Positions 7,569 to 15,448 of a stretch of 25,765 nucleotides of DNA are shown here, one piece after another. The position numbers and the translations under genes are program-made. Position 1 is the first letter of the stretch. The number at the start of each line of letters is the position of its first letter. Below the pieces are notes generated by a model, which was not told the origin of the DNA, ran no database searches, and saw only the letters and a list, made by a program, of their open reading frames with translations. The stretch comes from Gemmatimonadota bacterium (GTDB lineage Bacteria; Gemmatimonadota; Gemmatimonadetes; Gemmatimonadales; GWC2-71-9), in contig QHUF01000227.1 of the NCBI GenBank assembly GCA_003221075.1, positions 1 to 25,765 of the forward strand, written 5' to 3'.

Positions 7569-8849
7569 ATGACCGTGCGCGTCCGCTTCGCACCCTCCCC
7601 AACCGGCTTTCTCCACGTTGGGGGCGCCCGCACCGCCCTCTTCAACTGGCTCTTCGCCCGTCGCGAGGCCGGGAAATTCCTCCTGCGCATAGAAGATACC
7701 GACAAGGCGCGTTCCACGGATGAACACACCCAGGTCATCCTCGACGGTCTCACCTGGCTCGGCCTCGACTGGGACGAGCAGCCGATCTTCCAGGGCGCTC
7801 GACTCGCCCGCCACCAGCAAATGGCAGATCAACTGCTCAAAGAGGGCAAAGCCTACATGGAGGAGGACGCCATCCGGTTACGCGTCCCTCCCGGCGAGCT
7901 GTCGTGGGAGGATGCGGTGCACGGACGCATCAGTTTCAAAGGTGAGGATATCCGGGACTTTGTTATCCTCCGTTCGGACCGGTCCCCATTGTACAACTTC
8001 GCCGTAGTTGTCGACGACATCGACATGCAAATCACCCACGTGCTCCGCGGCGACGATCATATCTCCAATACGCCCAAGCAACTGGCCGTTTATCGCGCGC
8101 TCGGCTCGGTGACTCCAATCTTCGGCCACGTGCCGATGATTCACGGACCCGACGGGAAAAAGCTTTCCAAACGGCACGGCGCGACCGCTGTCGGAGACTA
8201 CCAACACCTAGGTATTCTCCCAGAGGCGATGCGCAACTTTCTCGCGTTGCTTGGATGGAGTCCGGGCGGCGATCGCGAGATCATGAGCAAAGAGGAGCTG
8301 CGAGCCCTCTTTTCGCTCGACGGGATTCTCAAAAAGCCGTCCGTATTCGATACGACGAAGCTCGAGTGGATGAATGGACAGTACCTGACGGCAAAGTCCG
8401 CCGACGAGTTGCTGCCGCTGGTGGAACCGGAGCTGGCAAAACTGGGTCTCAATGGCAGTACTGCAGGGGTGCGGAACGCGATTACCGCCGTGAAAACCCG
8501 CTCGCGCACGACGCTCGATGTCGCGCGGCAGGTGGCGGTGCGGCTCGACGGGAAATTCGTGACGCTCGATGAGAAGGCGCAGAAAGAAATCGCGAAAGAC
8601 AAGGACGGCTATCACGCAGCGCTCGCCGCGAGCGTGACCGTCCTGAAGAACGTCGCGTGGACTGCGGGGGAGATCGAGCATGCATTGCGCAATCTCGCGC
8701 AGCAGCGCAATGTGGCTGCGGGAAAGATCTTTCAGCCGATTCGCATCGCGCTGACCGGAGGAACGGTGTCGGAACCAGTGAACGAGCTGCTGTCGGTCGT
8801 CGGCAAAGAGGCGGCACTGCGTCGCCTCGAGGCTGCGTCTCTCATATGA
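7569..8849 (+). CDS. gltX: Glutamate--tRNA ligase, short form lacking part of the connective region
   Basis: Charges tRNA-Glu with glutamate in the cytoplasm. The class I signatures are present: FAPSPTGFLHVGG (HIGH-type) at the N-terminus and KLSKR (KMSKS-type) at residues 198-202. GDDHISNTPKQ and LEWMNGQYL also fit GluRS. At 426 residues it is shorter than the usual ~470-490. The gap lies between GKAY (nt ~7856) and AIRLRVP (nt ~7870), where family members normally carry about 37-50 residues (AYRCF...EEL... region). Here only MEED remains, in frame. Start: MTVRVRFAPSPTG at 7569 matches the family N-terminus. ATGs at 7548 and 7551 are also in frame and have GAAGG (7539-7543) upstream, so a 6-7 residue longer form is possible. 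A TATTAT at 7558-7563 with a weak TTTCCG 17 nt upstream would favour a leaderless start at 7569. Confidence 0.9.
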   Translation: MTVRVRFAPSPTGFLHVGGARTALFNWLFARREAGKFLLRIEDTDKARSTDEHTQVILDGLTWLGLDWDEQPIFQGARLARHQQMADQLLKEGKAYMEEDAIRLRVPPGELSWEDAVHGRISFKGEDIRDFVILRSDRSPLYNFAVVVDDIDMQITHVLRGDDHISNTPKQLAVYRALGSVTPIFGHVPMIHGPDGKKLSKRHGATAVGDYQHLGILPEAMRNFLALLGWSPGGDREIMSKEELRALFSLDGILKKPSVFDTTKLEWMNGQYLTAKSADELLPLVEPELAKLGLNGSTAGVRNAITAVKTRSRTTLDVARQVAVRLDGKFVTLDEKAQKEIAKDKDGYHAALAASVTVLKNVAWTAGEIEHALRNLAQQRNVAAGKIFQPIRIALTGGTVSEPVNELLSVVGKEAALRRLEAASLI

Positions 8850-8854
8850 GGAGG
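8848..8854 (+). promoter_or_regulatory. Strong Shine-Dalgarno for the TTG start at 8860
   Basis: GAGGAGG at 8848-8854 overlaps the gltX stop codon (TGA, 8847-8849) and stands 5 nt before the TTG at 8860. It decides the start of the barrel gene and implies translation coupled to gltX. Confidence 0.75.
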
Positions 8855-8859
8855 CCCGT

Positions 8860-9859
8860 TTGCGTCTGCCTGGTCCGATCGCAGTGTTCGTCGCCTGCGC
8901 CCTCTCCGCTTCGCTGGGAGTTACTGATGTAGCCTCGTGCCAATCCGTCCTCGAGCGGCCACCCAACCTGTCGGGTGGCTGGCTGGGCGCGCGCGGCACG
9001 CTGCAGTTCAATTTCGTGCACCGATTCGGAGTGGGTGACGCCCCGCTCCGCAAAGTGACGAATTCGCCGACGTTCCTCCTCGCCTATCAGCTTCCCATTC
9101 CCGTCCTCATCGGTTTCAACTATGCGACCTCGTCCGATATCGCGGCCGCGTTCCCCAACGAATGGGAAGCGTTCGTGCGGTGGGCAGAACGCGGCAAGGT
9201 AAGAGGCTTGGACACTCCGGCATGGCTCATCAATGAACGCGCCATCCAGGTCGGCTATAACCAGGCCGCAGGGAGCTTTGATGCGGAGCTGACCGTTGGC
9301 CGGTCACAAGGCCGCGTCCGGCTGATGGCGGTCGGGCGATTCTTTTCCAACGGCTATCACAGCGATACCTCCCGCTTCGCCGTCGGGGGCGGGGCCGTGC
9401 TACGCCTCAATCGGTGGTTCGCGCTTGCCGGCGACGCGACCACGCTGATCAACCGGCGGCTCAACGAGAAACTGGCCTGGGGCGCGGGGCTCCAGATCGC
9501 GATTCCCTACTCGCCGCACTCGCTGTCGCTGCAAGTCACGAACACCAACACCGCCACGCTGCAGGGTGTGTCGCGCGGCCTCGACCGAGTACGCGGTGGG
9601 TTTGAATTTACGATTCCCTTTACGCTGAGCCGGTACTTCGGGCGGCGAGGAAAGACGGCGGCGAAGAACGGCGGCGGCGAAGGGGCGGCGGGTCCCGCGA
9701 GTCCCGCAGAGATGCGCACGATGACATTCGAGCCGAAGCGCGGGACCGATCGAGCCCGGGCAGACATGGAGCCACACGTTCACGCAACCGGGCGAGTACG
9801 CGTTTCACTGTACGCCGCATCCGTTCATGAAAGCTGTCATCGTCGTGAGGCAACCATGA
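8860..9859 (+). CDS. Outer-membrane beta-barrel protein (DUF5777-like) with a C-terminal cupredoxin tail broken by frameshift
   Basis: The start is a TTG with GAGGAGG 5 nt upstream, giving a signal peptide (LRLPGPIAVFVACALSASLG) and about 240 residues of beta-rich sequence (FNFVHRFGVGD, FLLAYQLPIPVLIGF, FEFTIPFTLSRYFGRR). I read this as an outer-membrane barrel similar to the DUF5777 group. A Gly/Ala linker leads to AEMRTMTFEPKR, the first strand of a cupredoxin. The frame then breaks near nt 9742. The rest of the cupredoxin appears one frame over: GPIEPGQTWSHTF, GEYAFHCTPHPFMKAVIVV, ending TGA at 9857-9859, with the Cys-His-Met copper ligands. About 30 residues holding the first copper His are missing. 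That TGA overlaps the next ATG as ATGA, supporting it as the ancestral stop. Read literally, the frame continues to 10248, fusing barrel and next protein through meaningless residues. Confidence 0.75.
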
Positions 9860-10248
9860 AGCGGTTCATGGTGGTTTTCGGCGCCGTGGGGTGCGCCATT
9901 GCCGTCGCCTGCTTCTCCGACCGGAGCTCGGGACCAGGCGCCGGCGCCGCCGAGTGCCGCGTGCCGGTCACGGTCATCGACTCGATGCACTATCTCGTCG
10001 CGATCCGGGATTTCGGCTTCCATCCCGATACGCTCACGGTGCCGGTCGGCGCCACCGTCACCTGGGTCAACTGTGAGGATGTCGGCCAAGAGCCCCACAC
10101 CACGACGTCCGACACCGCCGGTATCTGGAGCTCCGCGGACTTGAGTCCCGGCAATCGTTTCTCTCACACGTTCACGACCGCCGGGCCATTCCCCTACCAC
10201 TGTATCCCGCACGAGTCGTTCATGCGGGGAGCGATCATCGTCCAATAA
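9856..10248 (+). CDS. Cupredoxin (plastocyanin-like) lipoprotein
   Basis: A 130-residue exported type-1 copper protein. The N-terminus is a lipoprotein signal with AVAC at residues 16-19, so it would be lipid-anchored at Cys19. The cupredoxin fold follows: VAIRDFGFHPDTLTVPVGATV, then the copper ligands His81 (EPHTTTSD), Cys116 and His119 (YHCIPH) and Met123. Cys34 and Cys73 are extra and could form a disulfide. Such proteins shuttle single electrons or bind copper in the envelope. The ATG at 9856 overlaps the stop of the preceding barrel-cupredoxin gene (ATGA). It is also in frame with the barrel because of that gene's frameshift, so an automatic gene caller may miss it as a separate gene. 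Confidence 0.85.
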   Translation: MKRFMVVFGAVGCAIAVACFSDRSSGPGAGAAECRVPVTVIDSMHYLVAIRDFGFHPDTLTVPVGATVTWVNCEDVGQEPHTTTSDTAGIWSSADLSPGNRFSHTFTTAGPFPYHCIPHESFMRGAIIVQ

Positions 10249-10332
10249 CGCCTGGCCGTCGAAAGGAGGGCCGAGTCTGTTTCCGAAGCTTTGTGCAGTT
10301 TCACTTGTGATAAGCTGCGTAAGGAGAGTGAT

Positions 10333-10824
10333 ATGCGCGTACGAGCATTCGCGTCGTTCGTGAGCGTCGCCCTGATCGGCGGTGCGTGCAGTGACAACGG
10401 CGTGACGATCCCGTCCGGGTTGGAGATCTACACGGCGCAGTTAAACGGCGCGAACGAGGCACCGACGCCCGTGACGACGACGGCAACGGGTCACGCGGTA
10501 GTCACGATTCTCGGCAACACAGTGACGTGGAAGGTCGATGTCGATGCGCCAATCGACAGCCTCATTGCCGGGCACATTCACCGTCGCGCGGCGGATTCGG
10601 TTGCCGGCAATGTCCGCGTGGATTTCACTCTTGGCGAGAGGGTCTGGGCAGCCGGTACGACGGGGCCGGGCATCACGGGAACCGCGGCCCAGGGCTCGAC
10701 GACGCTGGACGCGCCTGCCGATTCCATGCTGGCGGTTATCCGGGCTGGTCGGAGCTACGTGAACCTCCATACGAGAGCGCATACGGGCGGGGAGATTCGC
10801 GGGACATTGGTCAGGGTCCAGTAG
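10333..10824 (+). CDS. CHRD-domain lipoprotein
   Basis: A 163-residue exported protein. The signal ends in a lipobox (IGGAC, Cys19). The rest is a CHRD domain, a beta-rich module first named in chordin and common in bacterial secreted proteins: LNGANEAPTPV, ATGHAVV, GHIHRRA, then YVNLHTRAHTGGEIRGTL. The His-containing GHIH and NLHT segments and the GEIRG end are the family's most conserved parts. Biochemical function is unknown for the bacterial members. The ATG at 10333 is set by AAGGAGAG at 10321-10328. It is separated from the cupredoxin by 84 nt and probably belongs to the same envelope group. Confidence 0.85.
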   Translation: MRVRAFASFVSVALIGGACSDNGVTIPSGLEIYTAQLNGANEAPTPVTTTATGHAVVTILGNTVTWKVDVDAPIDSLIAGHIHRRAADSVAGNVRVDFTLGERVWAAGTTGPGITGTAAQGSTTLDAPADSMLAVIRAGRSYVNLHTRAHTGGEIRGTLVRVQ

Positions 10825-10831
10825 GTCCTTG

Positions 10832-10859
10832 GTAGGGGCGCAGCATGCTGCGCCCCTAC
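10832..10859. repeat. Perfect 28-nt palindrome, intergenic copy
   Basis: Each half is GTAGGGGCGCAGCA followed by its exact reverse complement; all 14 pairs match. It sits between the stops of two convergent genes (10824 and 10866), where the hairpin could end transcription from both sides. A second copy with one base changed is at 12035-12062. Confidence 0.95.
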
Positions 10860-10865
10860 GTATTC

Positions 10866-12095
10866 CTACGGCACGGCTCCGTCGTTCCGTAGCACCTGCC
10901 CCGACTTCATCACGAAGCTCACGCGCCGCAGCGCGGTGATGTCGCGCGAGGGGTCACTCTCGACCGCGATGATGTCGGCGTCGAGGCCGGGCGCGATGGC
11001 GCCAATTCGCTGGGCGAGGCCCAACGCTTCGGCGTTCAGCGACGTGGCCGCCTGAATCGCGTGCATTGGCGCTTCGCCCGCCTTCTGCACGCGACAGACC
11101 AAATCTTCGGCGTTGTGGCCATCGGCACCCGCCACCGCATCGGTGCCGTACACCACCTTCAACCCGTGCGTCACCAGCGCCATGCGAATGTCTTGCGCCG
11201 CGAGCGGCAACGCGCGCTCCATCGCCGCGAACCCGGAGTCGGTGTAGTTGCCGATGCCTTCGTAGCGGGCGCGGTTATCGAGGTAATTGCGGAACACGAG
11301 CGCGCACTGCGGATCGAAGTACGTCCCGCGCTCGGCCATCAGCGTGAGGACGTCCTGCGTCACGAAGATGCCGTGCTCCACTTGCGTGCAACCTGCGAGC
11401 GACGCGGCGCGCACCGCCGCCGCGCTGTGCGCGTGCACGATGGTGCGCAGGCCAAGCGCCTTCGCTTCCCCGCAGGCCGCGACGAGCTGCGAGTCGGACA
11501 TCGTCTGCTGGCCGCCTTCGCGGATGCTCGCCGAGGCGAACAGCTTGATGACGTCCGCGCCCTGGGCTTTGCGCTCCCGGACCAGCACGCGCAGTGAATC
11601 GGGGCCACCACTGCGCTCGGTGAGCGGATCGAGGGAAGTGAGGATCCGCGGCCCCGGCAGGCCCTGGGTCGCGATCCAGTCGCGCAGATCCGCGTCGCTG
11701 CGCGATCCCACGCTCTGAATCGTCGTGAACCCCGCCATAAGCGTCGCGTACGCGTTGGCCGCCGCCGCGAGCGTCGACTGCGCGGGCGTGTCGCCGTCAG
11801 TGGCGGTATGCAGCCGGTTCTGGCGATTGAAGTACCAGACGGGATGGGTGTGGGCGTCGATGAGGCCCGGCAGGACGGTACGGTTACCCAGATCGATGAC
11901 TCGGGCGCCCGCGGGCACAGGCCCACGCGGAGTGATTCGCGCAATGCGGCCAGCGACGACCACGATATCGACATTGTGCTGCACACCGCCGCGGCCGTCG
12001 ATAACTGTGGCGGCACGAATGACAATCGGCTCCTGTAGCGGCGCAGCATGCTGCGCCCCTACCAAGCGGCCGAGCACCAGCAGTGTGGCCAGCAC
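10866..12095 (-). CDS. Secreted metal-dependent amidohydrolase (imidazolonepropionase-like)
   Basis: A 409-residue hydrolase of the amidohydrolase superfamily, which cleaves C-N bonds in cyclic amides, dipeptides or related compounds. The metal site is visible: H82 and H84 in GLIDAHTHP, Lys in DVIKLFASASI (probably the carboxylated bridging ligand), His in IVHAHS and QVEHGIF, and Asp in YGTDAVAG. The closing ALGLAQRIGAIAPGLDADIIAV is typical of the imidazolonepropionase/prolidase-like branch. The N-terminus (MLATLLVLGRLVGAQ) is a short signal peptide, and residues 12-20 are encoded by a palindromic repeat. The start is GTG, overlapping the upstream M20 stop by one base (TAGTG), so translation is probably coupled. 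The natural substrate cannot be predicted; with the M20 peptidase it suggests peptide or modified-amino-acid breakdown outside the cytoplasm. Confidence 0.87.
   Translation of the reverse strand: MLATLLVLGRLVGAQHAAPLQEPIVIRAATVIDGRGGVQHNVDIVVVAGRIARITPRGPVPAGARVIDLGNRTVLPGLIDAHTHPVWYFNRQNRLHTATDGDTPAQSTLAAAANAYATLMAGFTTIQSVGSRSDADLRDWIATQGLPGPRILTSLDPLTERSGGPDSLRVLVRERKAQGADVIKLFASASIREGGQQTMSDSQLVAACGEAKALGLRTIVHAHSAAAVRAASLAGCTQVEHGIFVTQDVLTLMAERGTYFDPQCALVFRNYLDNRARYEGIGNYTDSGFAAMERALPLAAQDIRMALVTHGLKVVYGTDAVAGADGHNAEDLVCRVQKAGEAPMHAIQAATSLNAEALGLAQRIGAIAPGLDADIIAVESDPSRDITALRRVSFVMKSGQVLRNDGAVP
12035..12062. repeat. 28-nt palindromic repeat, copy inside the amidohydrolase signal peptide
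   Basis: Identical to the 10832-10859 palindrome except for one base (C at 12039 in place of G). On the minus strand it encodes V-G-A-Q-H-A-A-P-L across the predicted signal-peptide cleavage site and keeps the frame open. Confidence 0.95.
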
Positions 12096-13396
12096 TAGTT
12101 GGTCTGCGTGGGCGCCCGCGCGAATTGCGACGCCGGCCGTCGCCCCAATCGGTATAAGAGCAGCGCGGCCCGTTCGGTCTGCATCCTCAGGGACTTGAGA
12201 TCCACGCGCTCGCCCGGCGCGTGCGATCCCGAACCCAACGCGCCGAGTCCGTCGAGCCCATCGATGAGCGGGGCAACGAAGGAAATGTCTCCGGCACCGC
12301 GCCGGCCGGGGTCGAGGGCAGCCACAGGACCGTACCCCAACGCCTGGCTCGCCGAATCGTAGACCGCGAGCAGCCGCGCGTTGCCCGGCGTCGGCGACAT
12401 CGCGGGATACTCGTCGCGAAATACGATAGTCGCGTCGGTGCCCGGGAGGTGCTGCGCGACGATGGCGCGCATCTTCCCGCGGGTCCGCTGCAGCTGCTCG
12501 TCGGAGATGAACCGCAGGTCGCCATGCGCGACTGCGTGTGACGGCACGATGTTGAGCTTCGTGGCCGCGGTGCCGCTGATCGCCACCGTATCGTAGCTCA
12601 CGTCCGTGCCGCCGACGATGATGGCCGAGTTGAAGGTGAGGTACTGCTCGCCGCCGAGCTGCGTCCGGAACGCGTCGAGGATCCGCGCCACTTCGTAGAT
12701 CGCCCCGTACCCCGCCCCTTCACCGAACACTCCTGCCGAATGCGCCTGGCGGCCTGTCCCCGTCACGCGCCAGGCGCTCGCGCCGCGACGCGCGACGGTC
12801 ACGTCGGAGCGGTTGCCGGCCTCGAACGCGAGCGCCACGTCGCTGTGCTGCGCGGCCTCGATGAGCGCCCGGCGCGCGTCGGCGAGCGGCTCGCCGGGAT
12901 GCTCCTCGTCGCCGGTGAAGACGATCGTGACGTTCATGTCGCGCAGCGCGCCTGCCGCCTCCAGCGCCCTGAGGGCGTAGAGAATCACCACATCCCCGCC
13001 CTTCATGTCGGCCCCACCGATGGCACGCGCCGTTGAATCCTCCCGCACGAAATTCGCGCCTGTTGGCTCGACCACCGTGTCGAGATGGCCGATGAGCAGC
13101 AGCCGCACGGCCCCAGAGCGACCGCGATGCTCGGCCACGACGTGCCCCGCGCGTCCGACCGCGTCCGGCACGGCGACCCAGGTCGTCGTGAAGCCGAGCG
13201 AGTCGAATGAGGCCCGAAAGACCGCTCCGACTTTGCGCACACCCTCGAGATTCAGCGTGTTGCTCGGGATATCGACGACCCGTTGGAGGTAGGCGATCTG
13301 GTCTTCGCGTGCGCCAACGATAGTGGCGCGGATGCGCTGCTCGGCGCGGTTGAGGCTCGGTGCCTGCAGGATGAGCAGGATGTACGCGAGATGCAC
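12095..13396 (-). CDS. M20-family metallopeptidase (carboxypeptidase G2-like)
   Basis: A 433-residue two-zinc exopeptidase that releases amino acids from peptides or N-acyl amino acids. The family's metal and catalytic residues are in place: H104 and D106 in LLIGHLDTV, D130 in GGADMKGG, the E164-E165 pair in FTGDEEHPG, E192 in AFEAGN, and H392 in GSHAPGE. The dimerisation domain lies at about 205-315 (RRGASAWRVTGTGRQAHSAG). A short hydrophobic N-terminus (MHLAYILLILQAPS) may be a weak signal. The start is GTG at 13396, whose first base is the last base of the upstream stop (TAGTG). A much longer open frame extends upstream to 13891, but it is Arg/Gly-rich sequence antisense in character and covers the neighbouring gene, so it is rejected. 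Confidence 0.9.
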   Translation of the reverse strand: MHLAYILLILQAPSLNRAEQRIRATIVGAREDQIAYLQRVVDIPSNTLNLEGVRKVGAVFRASFDSLGFTTTWVAVPDAVGRAGHVVAEHRGRSGAVRLLLIGHLDTVVEPTGANFVREDSTARAIGGADMKGGDVVILYALRALEAAGALRDMNVTIVFTGDEEHPGEPLADARRALIEAAQHSDVALAFEAGNRSDVTVARRGASAWRVTGTGRQAHSAGVFGEGAGYGAIYEVARILDAFRTQLGGEQYLTFNSAIIVGGTDVSYDTVAISGTAATKLNIVPSHAVAHGDLRFISDEQLQRTRGKMRAIVAQHLPGTDATIVFRDEYPAMSPTPGNARLLAVYDSASQALGYGPVAALDPGRRGAGDISFVAPLIDGLDGLGALGSGSHAPGERVDLKSLRMQTERAALLLYRLGRRPASQFARAPTQTN

Positions 13397-14259
13397 TACG
13401 GTACGGCCTTGACGGTATCCTGCGCGTGGCGCCGCTCGTCGGCATCCCGCTCGGCTTGTTTCCGCTCGCGGAGCTCGCGTACGTACCGTCGGAATTGGGC
13501 CAGCGATTGCGCGCGCGCAGCGGCCTGCAGGATATCTGCGCGCATGTCGGCGAGTTGCCGGTTCCGCAGATCTTCGTCGAAATTGCCTTGCGGCAGCAGC
13601 GACTTGCCACCCGCCATCTTGATATAGCCGAGCGCCGCCAGTACAGCGGTCGGAATCTTGATGCCGGCGACGTGGATGTATGCCGAGTCGATCCCCCACG
13701 TCGGGTTCCCCGGCGTACCGCCGACCGTCCACGACGGGCGCCGGCGCTCGCGTTGTTCCTGGTCGATCACCTGATTCAGCGTGTCCACCATCGCCTTGAG
13801 CCGGTCGATCGCCGCCGTGCGCCGCTGCGCCGTGTCGCCGTAGAGCTGCTCGGCCACCGCCGCGGGGAGTCCCGGCCGTGGACTCACCCACAACCGGCCG
13901 TCCCCCAGCTGGGGCGAGGGCGCGACACGGCTCGCATTGGGATCGTAGGCGGGCATGGTCGGTGCGGTGTCGGGCCGCAACGCGGCGACAACGGGGGGCG
14001 GCTCAGTGACCGGTGGCGCCGGCTCACGACGCGTCGTCCGCACGGTCGGACCCTTGGCGCGCACTTCACCGGTTCCCAGGATGAACATCAGGGTGTCGCC
14101 CATTTCACGCTCCGCAGGCGGCACGGACACCCCTCTGCGCCACGGCGGCGCCCATTGCACCGTGAAAAACAGAGTCAGGGCGACGACGTGGATTACCGCG
14201 GTGATCAACCACACGCGGCCGGTCGGTTGGCGCGCTACCAGACGATCAAACAGTGGCAA
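13396..14259 (-). CDS. Hypothetical single-pass membrane protein
   Basis: A 287-residue protein I cannot assign. A short basic N-terminus is followed by one membrane helix (about residues 17-36, WLITAVIHVVALTLFFTVQW). Next come a Pro-rich stretch (about 75-115), a hydrophilic region with QLYGDTAQRRTAAIDRLKA, and a C-terminal coiled-coil-like segment rich in Arg, Glu and Gln (about 225-280). A central patch, SAYIHVAGIKIPTAVLAAL, is the best candidate for a folded core. The layout (N-terminal anchor, Pro-rich spacer) recalls TonB-like proteins, but the TonB C-terminal domain is absent. The start is TTG at 14259 with GGAAAGG close upstream; it overlaps the aminotransferase end by 14 nt. No ATG is available near the N-terminus. 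It lies in the operon between the aminotransferase and the M20 peptidase. Confidence 0.7.
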   Translation of the reverse strand: MPLFDRLVARQPTGRVWLITAVIHVVALTLFFTVQWAPPWRRGVSVPPAEREMGDTLMFILGTGEVRAKGPTVRTTRREPAPPVTEPPPVVAALRPDTAPTMPAYDPNASRVAPSPQLGDGRLWVSPRPGLPAAVAEQLYGDTAQRRTAAIDRLKAMVDTLNQVIDQEQRERRRPSWTVGGTPGNPTWGIDSAYIHVAGIKIPTAVLAALGYIKMAGGKSLLPQGNFDEDLRNRQLADMRADILQAAARAQSLAQFRRYVRELRERKQAERDADERRHAQDTVKAVP

Positions 14260-15448
14260 GCACCTTTCCCAACCGCTCCGTTGCCTCGATGAGTCGAGGC
14301 GCGGGGACGGTCAACGCAATACGGAAAAATCCCTCCGCGCCCGCGCCGAACGCGCTGCCGGGCAATGTCACGACGCCGACATCCTCGAGCGCCCGCTTCT
14401 GGAAGGTCGCCGAGCGCAGCCCTTCGGGCAACGGGATCCAGAGGTACAAGGTGGCGCGCGGTGGCTCGATGTCGAACCCGTTGGCGCGCAACACCGGAAT
14501 GATCGCGTCGCGCCGCTCCTTGAACTGCGCGGCGTAGCCTGCGGCGATGCGCTCCGCCTGCTTCAGCACTTCGGCGCCCGCCGCCTGCACCGCGAGGAAG
14601 GCGCCGGTGTCCACGTAATTTTTCACGCGCGCCAATGCGGCGATCCGATCGGCACGACCCACCGCCCACCCCAGCCGCCAGCCCGTCATACAAAAACTCT
14701 TGGACAACGAATGAAACTCGACCGCGACGTCCATCGCGCCCGGGATTTCGAAAATCGACGGCGCGACGTAGCCGTCGAACGTAATCTCGCAGTAGGGATT
14801 GTCGTACGCGAGCACGAGATCGTGTTTCCTGCAGGCAGCGATCGTGCGCTCGAGATACTCGCGCGGGGCCACCGCAGCCGTCGGATTGTTCGGGTAGTTC
14901 AGGTAAACGAGCTTGGCGCGCTTTAATACGTCGGCTGGGATCTCTTCCAGCTCGAGCAGGAAATCGGTGCGCGGCGTCAGATCATAGAGATAGGGCTCGG
15001 CGTCGGCGAGGACGGTGCCACCATGATAGACGGCGTAGCCCGGGACCGGCACGATCGCGACGTCGCCGGGATTCAACACGGCCGTCGCAAGGTGGGCGAT
15101 GCCTTCTTTGGAGCCCAGCAGCGGATGCAGCTCTTTGTACGGATCGACGCTCACACCGAAGCGCCGCTGCATGTAGCCCGCCGCGGCGTCGCGAAACGCC
15201 GCGAGGCCCAGCTGAAACGCGTAGCGGCTCATGGTGGGGTCCTGCACTGCGCGAGTGAGCGCCTTCACCGCGACGTCAGGCGGCGGGAAGTCCGCGTCCC
15301 CTGCCCCGACGTCGATCAGATCCACGCCCTGCTCGATCAGCCGCCGCTTGATCGCCGGCAGCTCCGCCATCGGGTAGGTGGGGAGCGCGCTGACTCGCTT
15401 ACTGAATCCTCCCAAGCCCAACTCTCCCTCGTTCTGGTAAGAGGCCAT
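14246..15448 (-). CDS. PLP-dependent class I/II aminotransferase (DapL/alanine-transaminase-like)
   Basis: A fold-type I aminotransferase of 400 residues using pyridoxal phosphate. Recognisable parts are VGAGDADFPPP, GSKEGIAHLA (phosphate-binding region), YLNYPNNPTAAV, YDNPYCEITF and HSLSKSFCMTGWRLGW, which contains the Schiff-base lysine. The best match in style is the LL-diaminopimelate aminotransferase / alanine transaminase group (KRVSALPTYPMAEL start), but substrate specificity is not readable from sequence. Start is uncertain. The ATG at 15448 has no Shine-Dalgarno and is itself part of a neighbouring repeat. A TTG at 15415, 6 nt after GAGGGAGAG, would begin just before FSKRVSALP, where family members normally start. 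It is separated from the upstream helicase by 60 nt of repeat DNA, the widest gap in this operon. Confidence 0.87.
   Translation of the reverse strand: MASYQNEGELGLGGFSKRVSALPTYPMAELPAIKRRLIEQGVDLIDVGAGDADFPPPDVAVKALTRAVQDPTMSRYAFQLGLAAFRDAAAGYMQRRFGVSVDPYKELHPLLGSKEGIAHLATAVLNPGDVAIVPVPGYAVYHGGTVLADAEPYLYDLTPRTDFLLELEEIPADVLKRAKLVYLNYPNNPTAAVAPREYLERTIAACRKHDLVLAYDNPYCEITFDGYVAPSIFEIPGAMDVAVEFHSLSKSFCMTGWRLGWAVGRADRIAALARVKNYVDTGAFLAVQAAGAEVLKQAERIAAGYAAQFKERRDAIIPVLRANGFDIEPPRATLYLWIPLPEGLRSATFQKRALEDVGVVTLPGSAFGAGAEGFFRIALTVPAPRLIEATERLGKVLATV

Noticed and set aside
8860..10248. A genuine three-domain fusion of barrel, spacer and cupredoxin
   Set aside because: The spacer makes sense only in another frame, where it is a cupredoxin end with copper ligands and a stop overlapping the next ATG.
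13397..13891. Upstream extension of the M20 peptidase frame to a 598-residue protein
   Set aside because: The added residues are Arg/Gly-rich with no features, they cover the neighbouring membrane-protein gene in another frame, and the GTG at 13396 gives a normal M20 length and a TAGTG coupling.
13396..14259. Assignment of the one-helix membrane protein as TonB
   Set aside because: The anchor and Pro-rich spacer fit, but the conserved TonB C-terminal domain is absent.
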